From Shewanella sp. KT0246 (lineage in GTDB: Bacteria > Pseudomonadota > Gammaproteobacteria > Enterobacterales > Shewanellaceae): a stretch of DNA of 64,000 nt. Every line of letters begins with the position of its first letter. The stretch's first letter is position 1. The notes under the pieces are model-generated. The model searched no databases and was not told the DNA's origin. It was given only the letters and a program-made list of their open reading frames with translations. The stretch covers positions 1 to 64,000 of the forward strand of contig NZ_BPEV01000012.1 of NCBI RefSeq assembly GCF_019654955.1, given 5' to 3'. Shown here piece by piece: positions 27,264-36,874 of the stretch. The position numbers were made by a program, and so were the translations under genes.

Positions 27264-30263
27264 TTAGAATGTGTAACGAGCACCTAGGCTATAACGAGCT
27301 CCAGTTTGGGTATAGTTAAGTACTTGGCTGTACGAACGACCATGAGTACGAGTATTTTCTTCAGTAATGTTTAAACCTTCAAAGAATACCGTTAGGCCTT
27401 CAACCGCAGCGATGTCATAACCAATATTGAAGTCAACTTGTGAGTATTCTTCGGTATAACTTGGGTTAGCACCAGTACCATCACCTGTTGAGTTCAAGAA
27501 CTCATCACGCCAGTTCCATGCAAGACGTGCAGAGAAACCGTAGTTTTCGTAGATAGCAACAACGTTAGCTGTATCACTGATATTAGTTAGTACATTTTGT
27601 GGGTCATCACCTGGACGGTTTAAATTAGCATTGTCATAAGTGTCGCCCGCATCAACTAAGGTGTAGTTAGCTTGCATACCAAAGCCTGATTCACCGAAGA
27701 AGTGTTGAACTGCGAATTCCCAACCATCAATCACTGAACTATCACTACTGTTTGAAGGAGTAGTTAAAACAAAGTTCAAGTCTGGATCACCAGGGTTACC
27801 AGTAATCTCAATATTGCCGTTGTCTGGATTAAGTGTCACATTCGGATCAGTAGCACCGTAGTTGTCATAAATCCACTGACGTTGACCAATAGCCGTTGTT
27901 TCACCAGCTGCAATTGCTTCTTGAACATAAGCGCCATTTGATGGGTCTGGAATATTATAGATTGTTGAGTTAACTGGGTTACTATCGATAAAGTTCGTTA
28001 CGTCTTTACGGAAGTAACCAATAGATACGTAACTTGCGTCAGCGTAGTACCACTCACCAGAGAAGTCATAGTTTGTAGACTCAAGTGGAAGTAGGCTTGG
28101 GTTACCGCTTGAACCACTACCACCGCCTCGGTTAGCGAGTGTACCGACTGTAGTACCACCTTGAATTGAGGTGTAATCAGGACGACCAATTGTTTCACTG
28201 TATGCTGCACGTAAGTAAACATCTTCTACCACTTCGATATTGAAGTTAAAGCTTGGTAAGAAGTAATCATAAGAACCTGTTTGCTTACCAAATACTCGGT
28301 TATCTGAAGTCGTGCTCTCAAGTGCGATTTCTGTTTCAGCAATCCAAGTAGCTTGGTCATATGAAGATACAGCTGACTTAGATTCAACATCGGTTTTTTC
28401 ATAACGTACGCCGAAGTGAACATCAAATGGCATATCGCCCCAGTCACCTTCGTAGTTATATTGGATATAAGCTGATTGTGATTCTTCTTGAGTGAAACGG
28501 TCGGTATCGCTAGCGTAATCTGTAGATGGACAGAAGCCATTACCACAGTCACCAATTGCTGACGAACCATATAATTCAGCTGCACGAGCTCTAACAGCTT
28601 CAAAGTCCCAAAGGAAAATCACATCTTGTGGGTCGATAGATGCAGAACCTTGGTAATCAGAGAAGTCACCTTGTGAACCATCAAACTTATCTTGAACACT
28701 ACCTGCTGGGAACCAAGAAGGGTCGAAATCGCCTTCAGCGCCAACACCACCCCAGTCATTACGCTGTACGTTTACTGATTGAGAGTGATTGTTTACGTCA
28801 GTAGCTGCGATACCAAAGTCAATGCTACCTGCTTCTTCAAAGACGTAAGTACCATTGATTTGAAGTTGCTCAACTTCTGATTTATTTCGAGCATTACCAA
28901 ATACAGAACCAGTTACACGCATATCTTCAGGGCGAACAGCATTACCACCGCCAACAGCTAATACAGGAACATCGCCTGTGAAGTCTGTTGCAGCACTTGT
29001 ACGAATAAATGCCGCCGTACTTAAGTTACTGTTACTACCATTTTTATTATTTGGTGAACGTTCAGCTTCTGAAGTATGGTAATCCAATGATAAGAATAAG
29101 TTATCAGTAGCATCCCACTCTAAGTTAAAACCTAAAGAACCACTTTCATCACGGGTACCGTAATCACCCGCAGCCATTGATAAATCAGCGCCGCCATCAG
29201 GGTAAGTTTCAGAATAAACCAGTGGAGAAGATACTGGGCCGTCAGACCAAGTACTTTCTTGAGTTGGAACAAAGTTAAACCATGCAGAAACATCGTGTGA
29301 CTGTGTATCTACATCATTTTGCATATAGGTGTAGTCTAATGTTGCACGTAACGAGTCAATAGGCTCATATTGCAACACTAACTGACCGTTAGTTCGGGTA
29401 CGTTGTTGCTCTTCAAAACGGTAAACCGTGGTTTGAGGAACAGCATATACATCTCCTTCACCTGGGCGGTTTATTTGATTGTCATCTTTTGGAACACCAC
29501 CCCATTCAGCGTTATCGCCGCCCCAGTCTTGGTCAACAATACCTGGGAAACTACGCCAACCTGTACCAACTTGTGCTTGTTGGTTACCACTTTCACGTTC
29601 TTGGTAACTGGCAGAAATCGAAATACCAAATTTGCCATCTGCAAAAGTGTTTGAGTATAAACCTGAAAGTTCTGGTGTGACTGAGCCTTCATCAGTTGAT
29701 TGATCATCAACAGCTTTAACACCAAAGGTCGCTTTTAAACCTGGAGAGCTTAATGGGCGATGAGTTAGAACATTAATGGTTGCACCGATACCACCAGTTG
29801 AGTTTTTCGCTTGGCTAGTTTTTTCAACTTCAACTGCACTGATTGCTTCAGATGCAATGTTGGCGAAGTCGAAAGAGCGAGAACCCGTTGTTACTGGCAT
29901 TTGACGATTATTGAGCATAACCAAGTTTTGGTCTGCACCGAAACCACGAACAGATACACGGCTACCTTCACCATTTTGTCTGTCGATTGATACACCAGTA
30001 ATACGTTGTAAAGACTCTGCTAAGTTACTGTCTGGGAACTTACCAATGTCTTCAGCGTTAATTGCATCTACGATACCGTCAGAGCTACGCTTTAAATCCA
30101 TAGATTTAATTAAGCTTCCACGAATACCAGTGACCTTAAGTACTTCAATGTTTTCATCTGCAGCGACTTCGTCGGCTGCAAATGCTGGCATCATGGTACT
30201 TGCACTCAGTACTACCGACAAACTAGTGGCAATTCTGGTCTTTTTAAATGTTCTAAATTTCAT
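27264..30263 (-). CDS. TonB-dependent receptor (Xanthomonas/Caulobacter type)
   Basis: A 999-residue outer-membrane receptor. It has a signal peptide ending MPAFA, a TonB-box-like segment after it (ENIEVLKVTGIRGSL), a plug domain with NLAESLQRITGVSIDRQ and SVRGFGADQNLVML, and a 22-strand barrel ending in the terminal RYTF. It matches the TonB-receptor subgroup that often accompanies glycoside hydrolases and tryptophan-halogenase homologues. It should import beta-glucan oligosaccharides across the outer membrane. A LacI-type operator overlaps its promoter at 30389-30434. No SusD-like partner is present, as usual for gammaproteobacteria. Confidence 0.92.
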   Translation of the reverse strand: MKFRTFKKTRIATSLSVVLSASTMMPAFAADEVAADENIEVLKVTGIRGSLIKSMDLKRSSDGIVDAINAEDIGKFPDSNLAESLQRITGVSIDRQNGEGSRVSVRGFGADQNLVMLNNRQMPVTTGSRSFDFANIASEAISAVEVEKTSQAKNSTGGIGATINVLTHRPLSSPGLKATFGVKAVDDQSTDEGSVTPELSGLYSNTFADGKFGISISASYQERESGNQQAQVGTGWRSFPGIVDQDWGGDNAEWGGVPKDDNQINRPGEGDVYAVPQTTVYRFEEQQRTRTNGQLVLQYEPIDSLRATLDYTYMQNDVDTQSHDVSAWFNFVPTQESTWSDGPVSSPLVYSETYPDGGADLSMAAGDYGTRDESGSLGFNLEWDATDNLFLSLDYHTSEAERSPNNKNGSNSNLSTAAFIRTSAATDFTGDVPVLAVGGGNAVRPEDMRVTGSVFGNARNKSEVEQLQINGTYVFEEAGSIDFGIAATDVNNHSQSVNVQRNDWGGVGAEGDFDPSWFPAGSVQDKFDGSQGDFSDYQGSASIDPQDVIFLWDFEAVRARAAELYGSSAIGDCGNGFCPSTDYASDTDRFTQEESQSAYIQYNYEGDWGDMPFDVHFGVRYEKTDVESKSAVSSYDQATWIAETEIALESTTSDNRVFGKQTGSYDYFLPSFNFNIEVVEDVYLRAAYSETIGRPDYTSIQGGTTVGTLANRGGGSGSSGNPSLLPLESTNYDFSGEWYYADASYVSIGYFRKDVTNFIDSNPVNSTIYNIPDPSNGAYVQEAIAAGETTAIGQRQWIYDNYGATDPNVTLNPDNGNIEITGNPGDPDLNFVLTTPSNSSDSSVIDGWEFAVQHFFGESGFGMQANYTLVDAGDTYDNANLNRPGDDPQNVLTNISDTANVVAIYENYGFSARLAWNWRDEFLNSTGDGTGANPSYTEEYSQVDFNIGYDIAAVEGLTVFFEGLNITEENTRTHGRSYSQVLNYTQTGARYSLGARYTF

Positions 30264-30388
30264 CTAAGTCTCCCCTCGACTAGATCTCAGGCTACTACTC
30301 TCTGATTTTTTTATTCGGATTACGAATGAACGTAATGTGTTTTATTCATCATTTGTAAACGCTTTTAAAAGCCTTTATGTAAAAGTTA

Positions 30389-30434
30389 ATGTAAGCGCTT
30401 ACATAAAACTAGATTAATTTGTTAACAGCGTCAA
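30389..30434 (-). promoter_or_regulatory. TonB-receptor promoter with LacI-family operator
   Basis: On the minus strand TTGACG (-35, 30434-30429) and TAGTTT (-10, 30411-30406) are 17 bases apart. Directly after the -10 lies the perfect 16-bp palindrome ATGTAAGCGCTTACAT (30389-30404), covering the expected start of transcription. The central AAGCGCTT is typical of LacI/GalR-type operators, and the repressor gene is next door. A weaker partial match (TTGTAAACGCTTTTAA) follows at about 30352-30367. Confidence 0.8.
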
Positions 30435-30449
30435 CAATAATTACTACAA

Positions 30450-31122
30450 AAAATTACAATCCGTTAACCTTGTTTTTGTACTAGCACAATTATCACTCTT
30501 GTAAGTTGTTGAAATCATTTGTTTAAAATAAGTAGATTACGATTCTCAACAAAAGTAATAAATGAAATAATTTTGTGATAGCGCTTACATTTTTTTTGTT
30601 TTATCTGGGTTAGGGAGGTGCTTTGTTGCAGATAGAGGAAGGTCATTTTGTTACAAAGACAGTTTCATCATGATACATAGTTAACTTTGCCTATTTTGTA
30701 TGACAAATAAACAGTTCTTTATCAACAGAATAATGAGCGAAATTAAGCTCATTACGTAGGCATGTAAATGACATTGTTTATTGAGATAAGTTAACTATCT
30801 GAGATATCAAAAGTTGCAAAGAATCATTGGTTTTTTACTTTTAATAGGCTTAATTAGCTATTAATTGGCAATATTAAAGTTAATAGAAAGCCAAATCCAA
30901 ACGTTACATGGGAAATGAGCAACAAAGTTAATTGAAAAGCTAGAAGAAAAATAACTTAAAAAGTCTTAGAGGCTATGGCATTTAAAAGCTTGAAAGGGTG
31001 GGACAAGATCTTTTTTAAAAAGAATTATTGATACAGATGACCTTTGAGCCTTATTGTCTCTAATACTGCTAATTAATTGTTGTACTTTGCCTTAAACAAG
31101 TGTGAAAAAAATGGGCAATAAA
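30450..31122. other. Long non-coding region upstream of the TonB-receptor promoter
   Basis: No gene is seen. One site stands out: TGTGATAGCGCTTACA at 30574-30589. It is half LacI-type operator (AGCGCTTACA) and also fits the CRP pattern TGTGA-N6-TCACA with one mismatch. It lies about 140 bases upstream of the -35 element. Confidence 0.4.
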
Positions 31123-31153
31123 AAGCCGTAACTTAATATTTAAGTTACGGCTT
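31123..31153 (-). terminator. Terminator after the LacI-type repressor gene
   Basis: A perfect 14-bp stem (aagccgtaacttaa with ttaagttacggctt) with a 3-nt loop; on the minus strand it is followed by tttttatt. Confidence 0.85.
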
Positions 31154-31195
31154 ATAAAGGTTAGCCTTTAAGCTTTAGTCTAAGATATCAAAGTA

Positions 31196-32203
31196 TTACT
31201 TACTCATTGGCTTAGTCGCAGAGTCTCTTACGATAAGTGCTGGATTAAATGTGTTTTCAACTAATGGTTTAGGGTCATTATAAATATGCTTCAGCACCCA
31301 TAAGGCTGCCATTTTACCCATTTCATGAATTGGGTTATTCACTGTGGTGAGTTTTGGTGAGATATATTGCGGAAAAGGAATGTTGTCGTAGCCAACAAAC
31401 GATAGCTCTTCAGGAATACTCATGCCTTTCTTAAGACAAACCGCAATAGCACCAGAAGCCATTTGATCATTGGCACACACTACAGCTGTAAAGGGTTTAT
31501 TAACTTTGAACAGTGCATCCATGGCTTCACTGCCACCTTGCTCTTTATAGTTTCCTTCGTAAAAAAGCTGTTGATCAAACTCAATGTTAAATTCAGCTAA
31601 AGCACGCTTATGGCCAGACAAACGGTCTTGCGAGTCGAGTTTAAACAGTGGCCCAGAAATATAGGCCAGGTCTTTGTGACCATGCTCCAGTATATGTTTT
31701 GTTGCTAGGTAACCACCAAGCTCATTATCTAGATATACACAGCGCTCACTGATTTCGTCAATGTAACGGTTAATGAGTACAATAGGAGTATTACCTTGGT
31801 GAAGCTTGATGAGGTATTCATCATCAACGGCTTCAACATCTAGAATTAATGCATCGCAGCCTCGGCTAATTAAAAACTCTACACCGTCTCTTTCTTGAGA
31901 TTCGTCGCTGTGACCTGCTGCAATGATAACGTGCTTATTACCTGCACGAAGGGCTGTCTCAATTTCGGTCATCATCGGACCGTAGAATGGACCGTCAAGT
32001 TGCGAGACAAGAACGCCAACACTATTAGAGCGGCTAGACGCAAGTGATTGAGCAATGGTATTTGGGCGGTAACCCAATTGATCCATCGCACTCATCACTT
32101 TTTGTCTGGTTTTTTCACTGACCTTGGTGTTGTTATTCATCACGCGTGAAACGGTTGCCAGTGATACGCCAGCTAAGACTGATACGTCGTATATTGTCGC
32201 CAT
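31196..32203 (-). CDS. LacI-family transcriptional repressor of the beta-glucan locus
   Basis: A 335-residue LacI/GalR regulator. The N-terminal helix-turn-helix and hinge are typical (TIYDVSVLAGVSLATVSRVMNNN; YRPNTIAQSLA), followed by a periplasmic-binding-like sensor domain. It sits between the TonB-receptor gene and the permease/GH1 genes. The two near-identical palindromes at 30389-30404 and 35313-35328 are its likely operators; the inducer would be a sugar such as glucose, cellobiose or laminaribiose (inference). No such palindrome is seen before its own gene. Confidence 0.9.
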   Translation of the reverse strand: MATIYDVSVLAGVSLATVSRVMNNNTKVSEKTRQKVMSAMDQLGYRPNTIAQSLASSRSNSVGVLVSQLDGPFYGPMMTEIETALRAGNKHVIIAAGHSDESQERDGVEFLISRGCDALILDVEAVDDEYLIKLHQGNTPIVLINRYIDEISERCVYLDNELGGYLATKHILEHGHKDLAYISGPLFKLDSQDRLSGHKRALAEFNIEFDQQLFYEGNYKEQGGSEAMDALFKVNKPFTAVVCANDQMASGAIAVCLKKGMSIPEELSFVGYDNIPFPQYISPKLTTVNNPIHEMGKMAALWVLKHIYNDPKPLVENTFNPALIVRDSATKPMSK

Positions 32204-32435
32204 ATATCCCTATTTAATACTGTTTAGCTTATGAAAATCAAAACGTCGGTTAGACTAGCATGAACTATTTAGCATAATCATTAAAAAAAAGTCTTAAACA
32301 GCGAAGAATAATGAAACAACTTAACTGTTAAATAGTTTTTTCTATTGAATGTATAAATTGTATCAGGCCATAAAACCGTTAACTATATACAATTTTGAAT
32401 AGTTCATAAGAAATTCTTAAGCAATAAGTATCTGT

Positions 32436-33755
32436 TTATTGAGTTATTGCTGCATGCACTTCTTCAACTTGTTTATTGTCTAATTTATACCACTTCATCA
32501 CTATTGCTACGATAATAGAACCTACAGCAGGGTAGATAGTGAATGAAATTAAAATACCTTGCTGAGTCGCTGCTGTTTGTTCAACATCGGCTTGATAACC
32601 ATATAACGCTAGTAACCAACCTGCAGCTGCCCCGCCAATTGCGACACCTAATTTGATAAAGAAAATCACCGATGAATAAATCATTCCGGTTATTCTAACG
32701 CCGGTTTTATATTGGCCGTAATCAACAACATCAGCCATTTTAGCCCAAAGCAGTGGCGTGCCCATATTGAAGGTAAAGCCCCACAATATAAATAAGGCAA
32801 AAGCGATTTCAACTTGATCACCTGAGACAAAATAAGCAGCAATACAGAGGGCTGCAGCGATAAATTGAATCGTAATGTAGGCTTTGACTTTACAAACCCG
32901 TTTAGCTAATGGCTCAGCTAAAATACAACCAAAAATGTTACCAATCATACCTAAGGTAATAAAGAGAGTGATAGAGTCAGGCATATGCAAATAATATTTA
33001 ACGTAATAAATCGCTAAACTGGTTTTAAGTACCATACCCGATAACAACCAAATTGCGGCAATAGAGAGGATGCGCCATTGGTCGTTTTGCCAAAGTAACT
33101 TGAAGTCTCTTTTAAAGCTCAAGTTTTGATCTTTAGGTGGGTGTAAACGCTCTTTAGTACCTAAAAAGCATAAGACAAACATCACTACGCCTAACGCACT
33201 CATTGCCGCTATTGTAAGTTGGTAGCCTTTTGCTTGGTCGCCTTGGCCGAAATATTCCACTAACGGTAAAGTTAATGCCGACACCATTAATCCGCCAATC
33301 ATGGCAAATACAAAGCGATATGATTGGACTGACACGCGTTCTTTAGGATCTGCAGTTAATACACCGCCTAATGCACAGTAGGGAATATTAATAGCTGTAT
33401 AAACCATCATTAATGCCGTATAAGTGACGAAGGCATATATCATTTTACCTTCTTCGGCTAAATCTGGTGTGGTAAAAGCAAGTACACTGATTAAGCCAAA
33501 CGGCAGCGCGAACCACATAAGGTAGGGACGAAACTTACCCCATTTGGTTTCTGTTCTATCAGTTAATGCGCCCATTAGCGGGTCTGTTATCGCATCGATA
33601 AAGCGAACGGCAAGAAACATGGTGCCGACAAATGCAGGTGAAATACCAAAAATATCAGTATAAAAAAAGGTTAAAAACAACATTACTGTTTGGAACACTA
33701 TATTACTGGCTGTATCACCTAATCCATAGGCTATTTTCTCTTTAACGCTAATCAT
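32436..33755 (-). CDS. GPH-family sugar:cation symporter
   Basis: A 439-residue inner-membrane transporter with twelve hydrophobic segments, of the glycoside-pentoside-hexuronide (MelB-like) family. Signature: KIAYGLGDTASN at the N-terminus and FIDAITDPLMGALTDRT with KWGKFRPYLMW (about 53-78). It should take up disaccharides or glucosides. It is encoded 85 bases after the GH1 beta-glucosidase gene on the same strand, so uptake and intracellular cleavage of a beta-glucoside are probably coupled. Confidence 0.88.
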   Translation of the reverse strand: MISVKEKIAYGLGDTASNIVFQTVMLFLTFFYTDIFGISPAFVGTMFLAVRFIDAITDPLMGALTDRTETKWGKFRPYLMWFALPFGLISVLAFTTPDLAEEGKMIYAFVTYTALMMVYTAINIPYCALGGVLTADPKERVSVQSYRFVFAMIGGLMVSALTLPLVEYFGQGDQAKGYQLTIAAMSALGVVMFVLCFLGTKERLHPPKDQNLSFKRDFKLLWQNDQWRILSIAAIWLLSGMVLKTSLAIYYVKYYLHMPDSITLFITLGMIGNIFGCILAEPLAKRVCKVKAYITIQFIAAALCIAAYFVSGDQVEIAFALFILWGFTFNMGTPLLWAKMADVVDYGQYKTGVRITGMIYSSVIFFIKLGVAIGGAAAGWLLALYGYQADVEQTAATQQGILISFTIYPAVGSIIVAIVMKWYKLDNKQVEEVHAAITQ

Positions 33756-33840
33756 GCGAACCTCTTTCGGGTCATTATTATTTTTAAAGTATAAAGTAGG
33801 GTATCAAGCACATACCTGTGCTGATTGGTGCCGGTAGTAA

Positions 33841-35175
33841 TTATTTAGCTCTTTGGCTAATAAAATCACGATAAGCTAATCCGCTTCGCTTAATGGTGCG
33901 TTGTTGAGTTTGATAGTCAACATACACTATCCCGAAGCGTTTTAAATAGCCTTCAGCCCATTCAAAATTATCCATTAAGCTCCAAGCAAAATAACCATCT
34001 ACTTTAACACCTTGCTCTATAGCATCATTAACCGCATTTAAATGCGCTTGATAATATTCAAGTCGGTCTAAATCATTTACAGCGTCATCAACAATTTTAT
34101 CGTCCATCGCTGCGCCATTTTCGGTGATGTAAATTGGCGGCAATGTATAGGTGTTATGTAAGCTAGTTAATAAGTCAGTGAAAGCGGCTGGATAAATTTC
34201 CCACCCGATATCGGTTTTAGGGGCATCTTTCATGTCTATTTGGACAAATTGATTGTCACTGCAGGCTTGATATACAGCGCGGGTATAAAAGTTAATCCCC
34301 AAGAAATCAATTGGCTGGCTAATAATATCCATATCACCAGGTTCAATATTAGGTTTGTCACCATCATCAAAGTCATTAATGATGGCTGGATACTCACCAT
34401 CCATAATGGGTTTCATGTACCACTGGTTAAAGTAGTCATCAGCGATTTGAGCAGCCTTTTTATCTGCGGGGCTATCTGAATAGGCATAACAAGGGGTGAA
34501 GTTGAGTACGATACCGTTTAAAGAGTCAGGGCTATTTTTTTGAATAACTTCCATCGCAAGACCGTGAGCTAATAATAAATGGTGAGCTGACTTACGTCCG
34601 AATGCTTTAGTCGCAAGCCCTGGAGCATGAATACCGATTTCATATCCTAAGTAAGAGCTACAAAAAGGCTCATTCAATGTGGCGTAGGAATGAACACGGT
34701 TACCTAGAGCTTGCGTTATTTTATCGGCATAGTCTTGAAAAAGATAAGCAGTGTTGCGGTTAAGCCAGCCACCTTGATCTTCAATGTGTTGTGGTAAATC
34801 CCAATGGTAGAGGGTTGCGTATACTTTAATACCACGGCTGATGAGTTCGTCCATTAGCTTGGTATAAAAGCTCACACCTTCTTGATTCAGGCTGCCATCT
34901 TGATTAATCACGCGTCCCCAAGAGATCGATAATCGATAAGCATCAACGCCCAATGACTGGATAAGCTCAACATCATTTTTCCATAATGCCACATGTTCAC
35001 AAGCTTGCTTGCCGTCAGAACCATCACGAATTTTTTGTGGCGTCGCACAGAAGGTATCCCAGATACAAGGTAAGCGAGAATCTGCCGCTCCTTCAATTTG
35101 AAAAGAGGCGGTAGCAACCCCAAAAGTAAAATCCTTTGAGTGCATTTTAGAATCTGATGGTAAAGATATTTTCAT
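33841..35175 (-). CDS. GH1 beta-glucosidase
   Basis: A 444-residue cytoplasmic enzyme (no signal peptide) of glycoside hydrolase family 1. The acid/base is E169 (YATLNEPF) and the nucleophile E352 (IYITENGA); SFQIEGA and the C-terminal WSLMDNFEWAEGY complete the family features. It hydrolyses beta-glucosides imported by the permease next to it. The gene is divergent from the GluP-type permease gene, and the shared intergenic region holds the LacI-type operator. The ribosome site before the ATG is weak; a second ATG ten codons in is possible. Confidence 0.9.
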   Translation of the reverse strand: MKISLPSDSKMHSKDFTFGVATASFQIEGAADSRLPCIWDTFCATPQKIRDGSDGKQACEHVALWKNDVELIQSLGVDAYRLSISWGRVINQDGSLNQEGVSFYTKLMDELISRGIKVYATLYHWDLPQHIEDQGGWLNRNTAYLFQDYADKITQALGNRVHSYATLNEPFCSSYLGYEIGIHAPGLATKAFGRKSAHHLLLAHGLAMEVIQKNSPDSLNGIVLNFTPCYAYSDSPADKKAAQIADDYFNQWYMKPIMDGEYPAIINDFDDGDKPNIEPGDMDIISQPIDFLGINFYTRAVYQACSDNQFVQIDMKDAPKTDIGWEIYPAAFTDLLTSLHNTYTLPPIYITENGAAMDDKIVDDAVNDLDRLEYYQAHLNAVNDAIEQGVKVDGYFAWSLMDNFEWAEGYLKRFGIVYVDYQTQQRTIKRSGLAYRDFISQRAK

Positions 35176-35285
35176 ATTTATTATTCACTTAATATGTTTC
35201 TGACGTATTCCTGTCAATTCAACTCCAATAGCTGAAACTCAAGCTGTTATTGAAGTGCTGTTACAATTTTTACTAACAAAAATCG

Positions 35286-35328
35286 TTGACTTTCGTTATC
35301 GGTATGTTAAAAATGAAAGCGCTTACAT
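35286..35328 (+). promoter_or_regulatory. Promoter with LacI-family operator between GH1 and permease genes
   Basis: TTGACT (-35, 35286-35291) and AAAAAT (-10, 35309-35314) are 17 bases apart on the plus strand; the 16-bp operator ATGAAAGCGCTTACAT (35313-35328) starts at the -10. It matches the receptor operator at 14 of 16 positions and has the same place relative to the promoter. It may also control the divergent GH1-permease operon. Confidence 0.7.
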
Positions 35329-35473
35329 CGAGACTAGTGATTAATTAACAAAAGGTCAATAATTGATTTAGATAATTCTCGAAACAGCCTATCTGTGTAC
35401 TACAAAAGGTGTAGAACAAGCGTGTTTAGATAGTCTTTGACCATAAATACATAATAATTAAAGAGGAAATGTC

Positions 35474-36787
35474 ATGGCTAGCGCACCGGTAAATGCAGAT
35501 GCTGCTGAAATGGGAAGTGTTCATCAAACGGGGAATTTCAAATTTGCCCTGATGGCATTAACGTCACTATTTTTTATGTGGGGTTTTCTAACCTGCTTAA
35601 ATGACATCTTAATTCCTTATTTAAAAAATATGTTCGAATTAAGCTATACCCAAGCCATGTTAGTGCAATTTTGCTTCTTTGGTGCTTATTTTATTGTATC
35701 TATTCCAGCAGGGCATCTTGTCGGAAAAATTGGCTATCAAAAGGGCATTGTTACTGGGCTTGCCATTGCCTGTGTTGGCTGCTTGATGTTCTATCCATCA
35801 GCAAGTTACGCATCTTATTGGATGTTCTTGAGCGCTTTTTTTGTTCTTGCTGCAGGGATTACTATTTTACAAGTCGCAGCAAACCCATATGTCAGTGCAC
35901 TTGGGCCTGCTGAAACGGCTTCATCAAGATTGACCATGACCCAGGCTTTTAACGCCTTAGGTACAACGGTCGCGCCATTTTTCGGTAGTTACCTTATTTT
36001 AAGCAACATGAGTCATGGCTCAGAATCAGGAGGGGCTGATTCGGCAGTGTCAACAGCAACGGTTGAAGCTGTTCATCAAGCCAGTACAGTGCAAGTGCCT
36101 TATTTAATGTTAGCTGGCGCATTATGTGTGTTAGCGATTATTTTCTTCGTTCTTAAACTACCAGTACTGGGTATTAATGAGCAAAAAGCTGACACAGATT
36201 CAACAGCAACAGGCAGTGCGTGGAAATATCCTCATCTTGTATTAGGTGCAGTGGGTATTTTTGTTTATGTCGGTGCTGAAGTCGGTATAGGTAGCTTTTT
36301 AATTAACTTTTTAACCCAACCTGATATTGGCGGCTTTACTGAAGCACAAGCAGCCAAGTACATCGCATACTACTTTGGCGGCGCTATGGTTGGTCGTTTT
36401 ATTGGGGCGTTAGTAATGCAGAAAATTGCTGCAGGTAAAGTACTGGCATTTAACGCGACGTGTGCAGTGCTGTTAGTTGCAGTAGCAATGCTTGCAGAAG
36501 GCACCACAGCTATGTGGGCATTATTATTAGTTGGATTATGTAACTCCATTATGTTCCCAACGATTTTCAGTTTAGCGCTGGCTGATTTAAAACAACATAC
36601 TAGTCAGGGCTCAGGTGTGTTGTGTTTAGCTATTGTGGGCGGAGCAATCGTGCCGTTATTACAAGGCATGCTAGCTGATTCATTTGGTATTCAATTGGCA
36701 TTTATTTTACCGCTAGTTTGTTATGCATTTATCGCTTATTACGGTTTAGTGGGCAGTAAAGCCAAGCGTCCACAACAAGCGGTTTAA
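35474..36787 (+). CDS. gluP: Glucose/galactose MFS transporter (GluP/FucP-type)
   Basis: A 437-residue, twelve-segment sugar:proton symporter of the FucP family. It has [17 protein letters not shown] and the [17 protein letters not shown] stretch (about 36-85) typical of GluP. It should carry the monosaccharide freed by the periplasmic glycosidases. An aagaggaaat site precedes the ATG. It leads a rightward group with the GH3 and GH16 genes and has the LacI-type operator about 145 bases upstream. Confidence 0.88.
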   Translation: MASAPVNADAAEMGSVHQTGNFKFALMALTSLFFMWGFLTCLNDILIPYLKNMFELSYTQAMLVQFCFFGAYFIVSIPAGHLVGKIGYQKGIVTGLAIACVGCLMFYPSASYASYWMFLSAFFVLAAGITILQVAANPYVSALGPAETASSRLTMTQAFNALGTTVAPFFGSYLILSNMSHGSESGGADSAVSTATVEAVHQASTVQVPYLMLAGALCVLAIIFFVLKLPVLGINEQKADTDSTATGSAWKYPHLVLGAVGIFVYVGAEVGIGSFLINFLTQPDIGGFTEAQAAKYIAYYFGGAMVGRFIGALVMQKIAAGKVLAFNATCAVLLVAVAMLAEGTTAMWALLLVGLCNSIMFPTIFSLALADLKQHTSQGSGVLCLAIVGGAIVPLLQGMLADSFGIQLAFILPLVCYAFIAYYGLVGSKAKRPQQAV

Positions 36788-36874
36788 TTAAGTTTTAACT
36801 GAGTGGCTGACATCGTGAATTCATTCAGGCAATCAAATTTAGACATTACTAAAAGAATAGATAAGGCAAAATTT

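Noticed and set aside
28226-28603. A 125-codon minus-strand ORF within the TonB-receptor gene
   Set aside because: It is a frame shadow of barrel strands and has no ribosome site or domain.
30450-31122. A hidden gene or small RNA in the long gap before the TonB receptor
   Set aside because: No ORF with a ribosome site and no promoter-terminator pair could be made out; only one regulatory-type site is clear.
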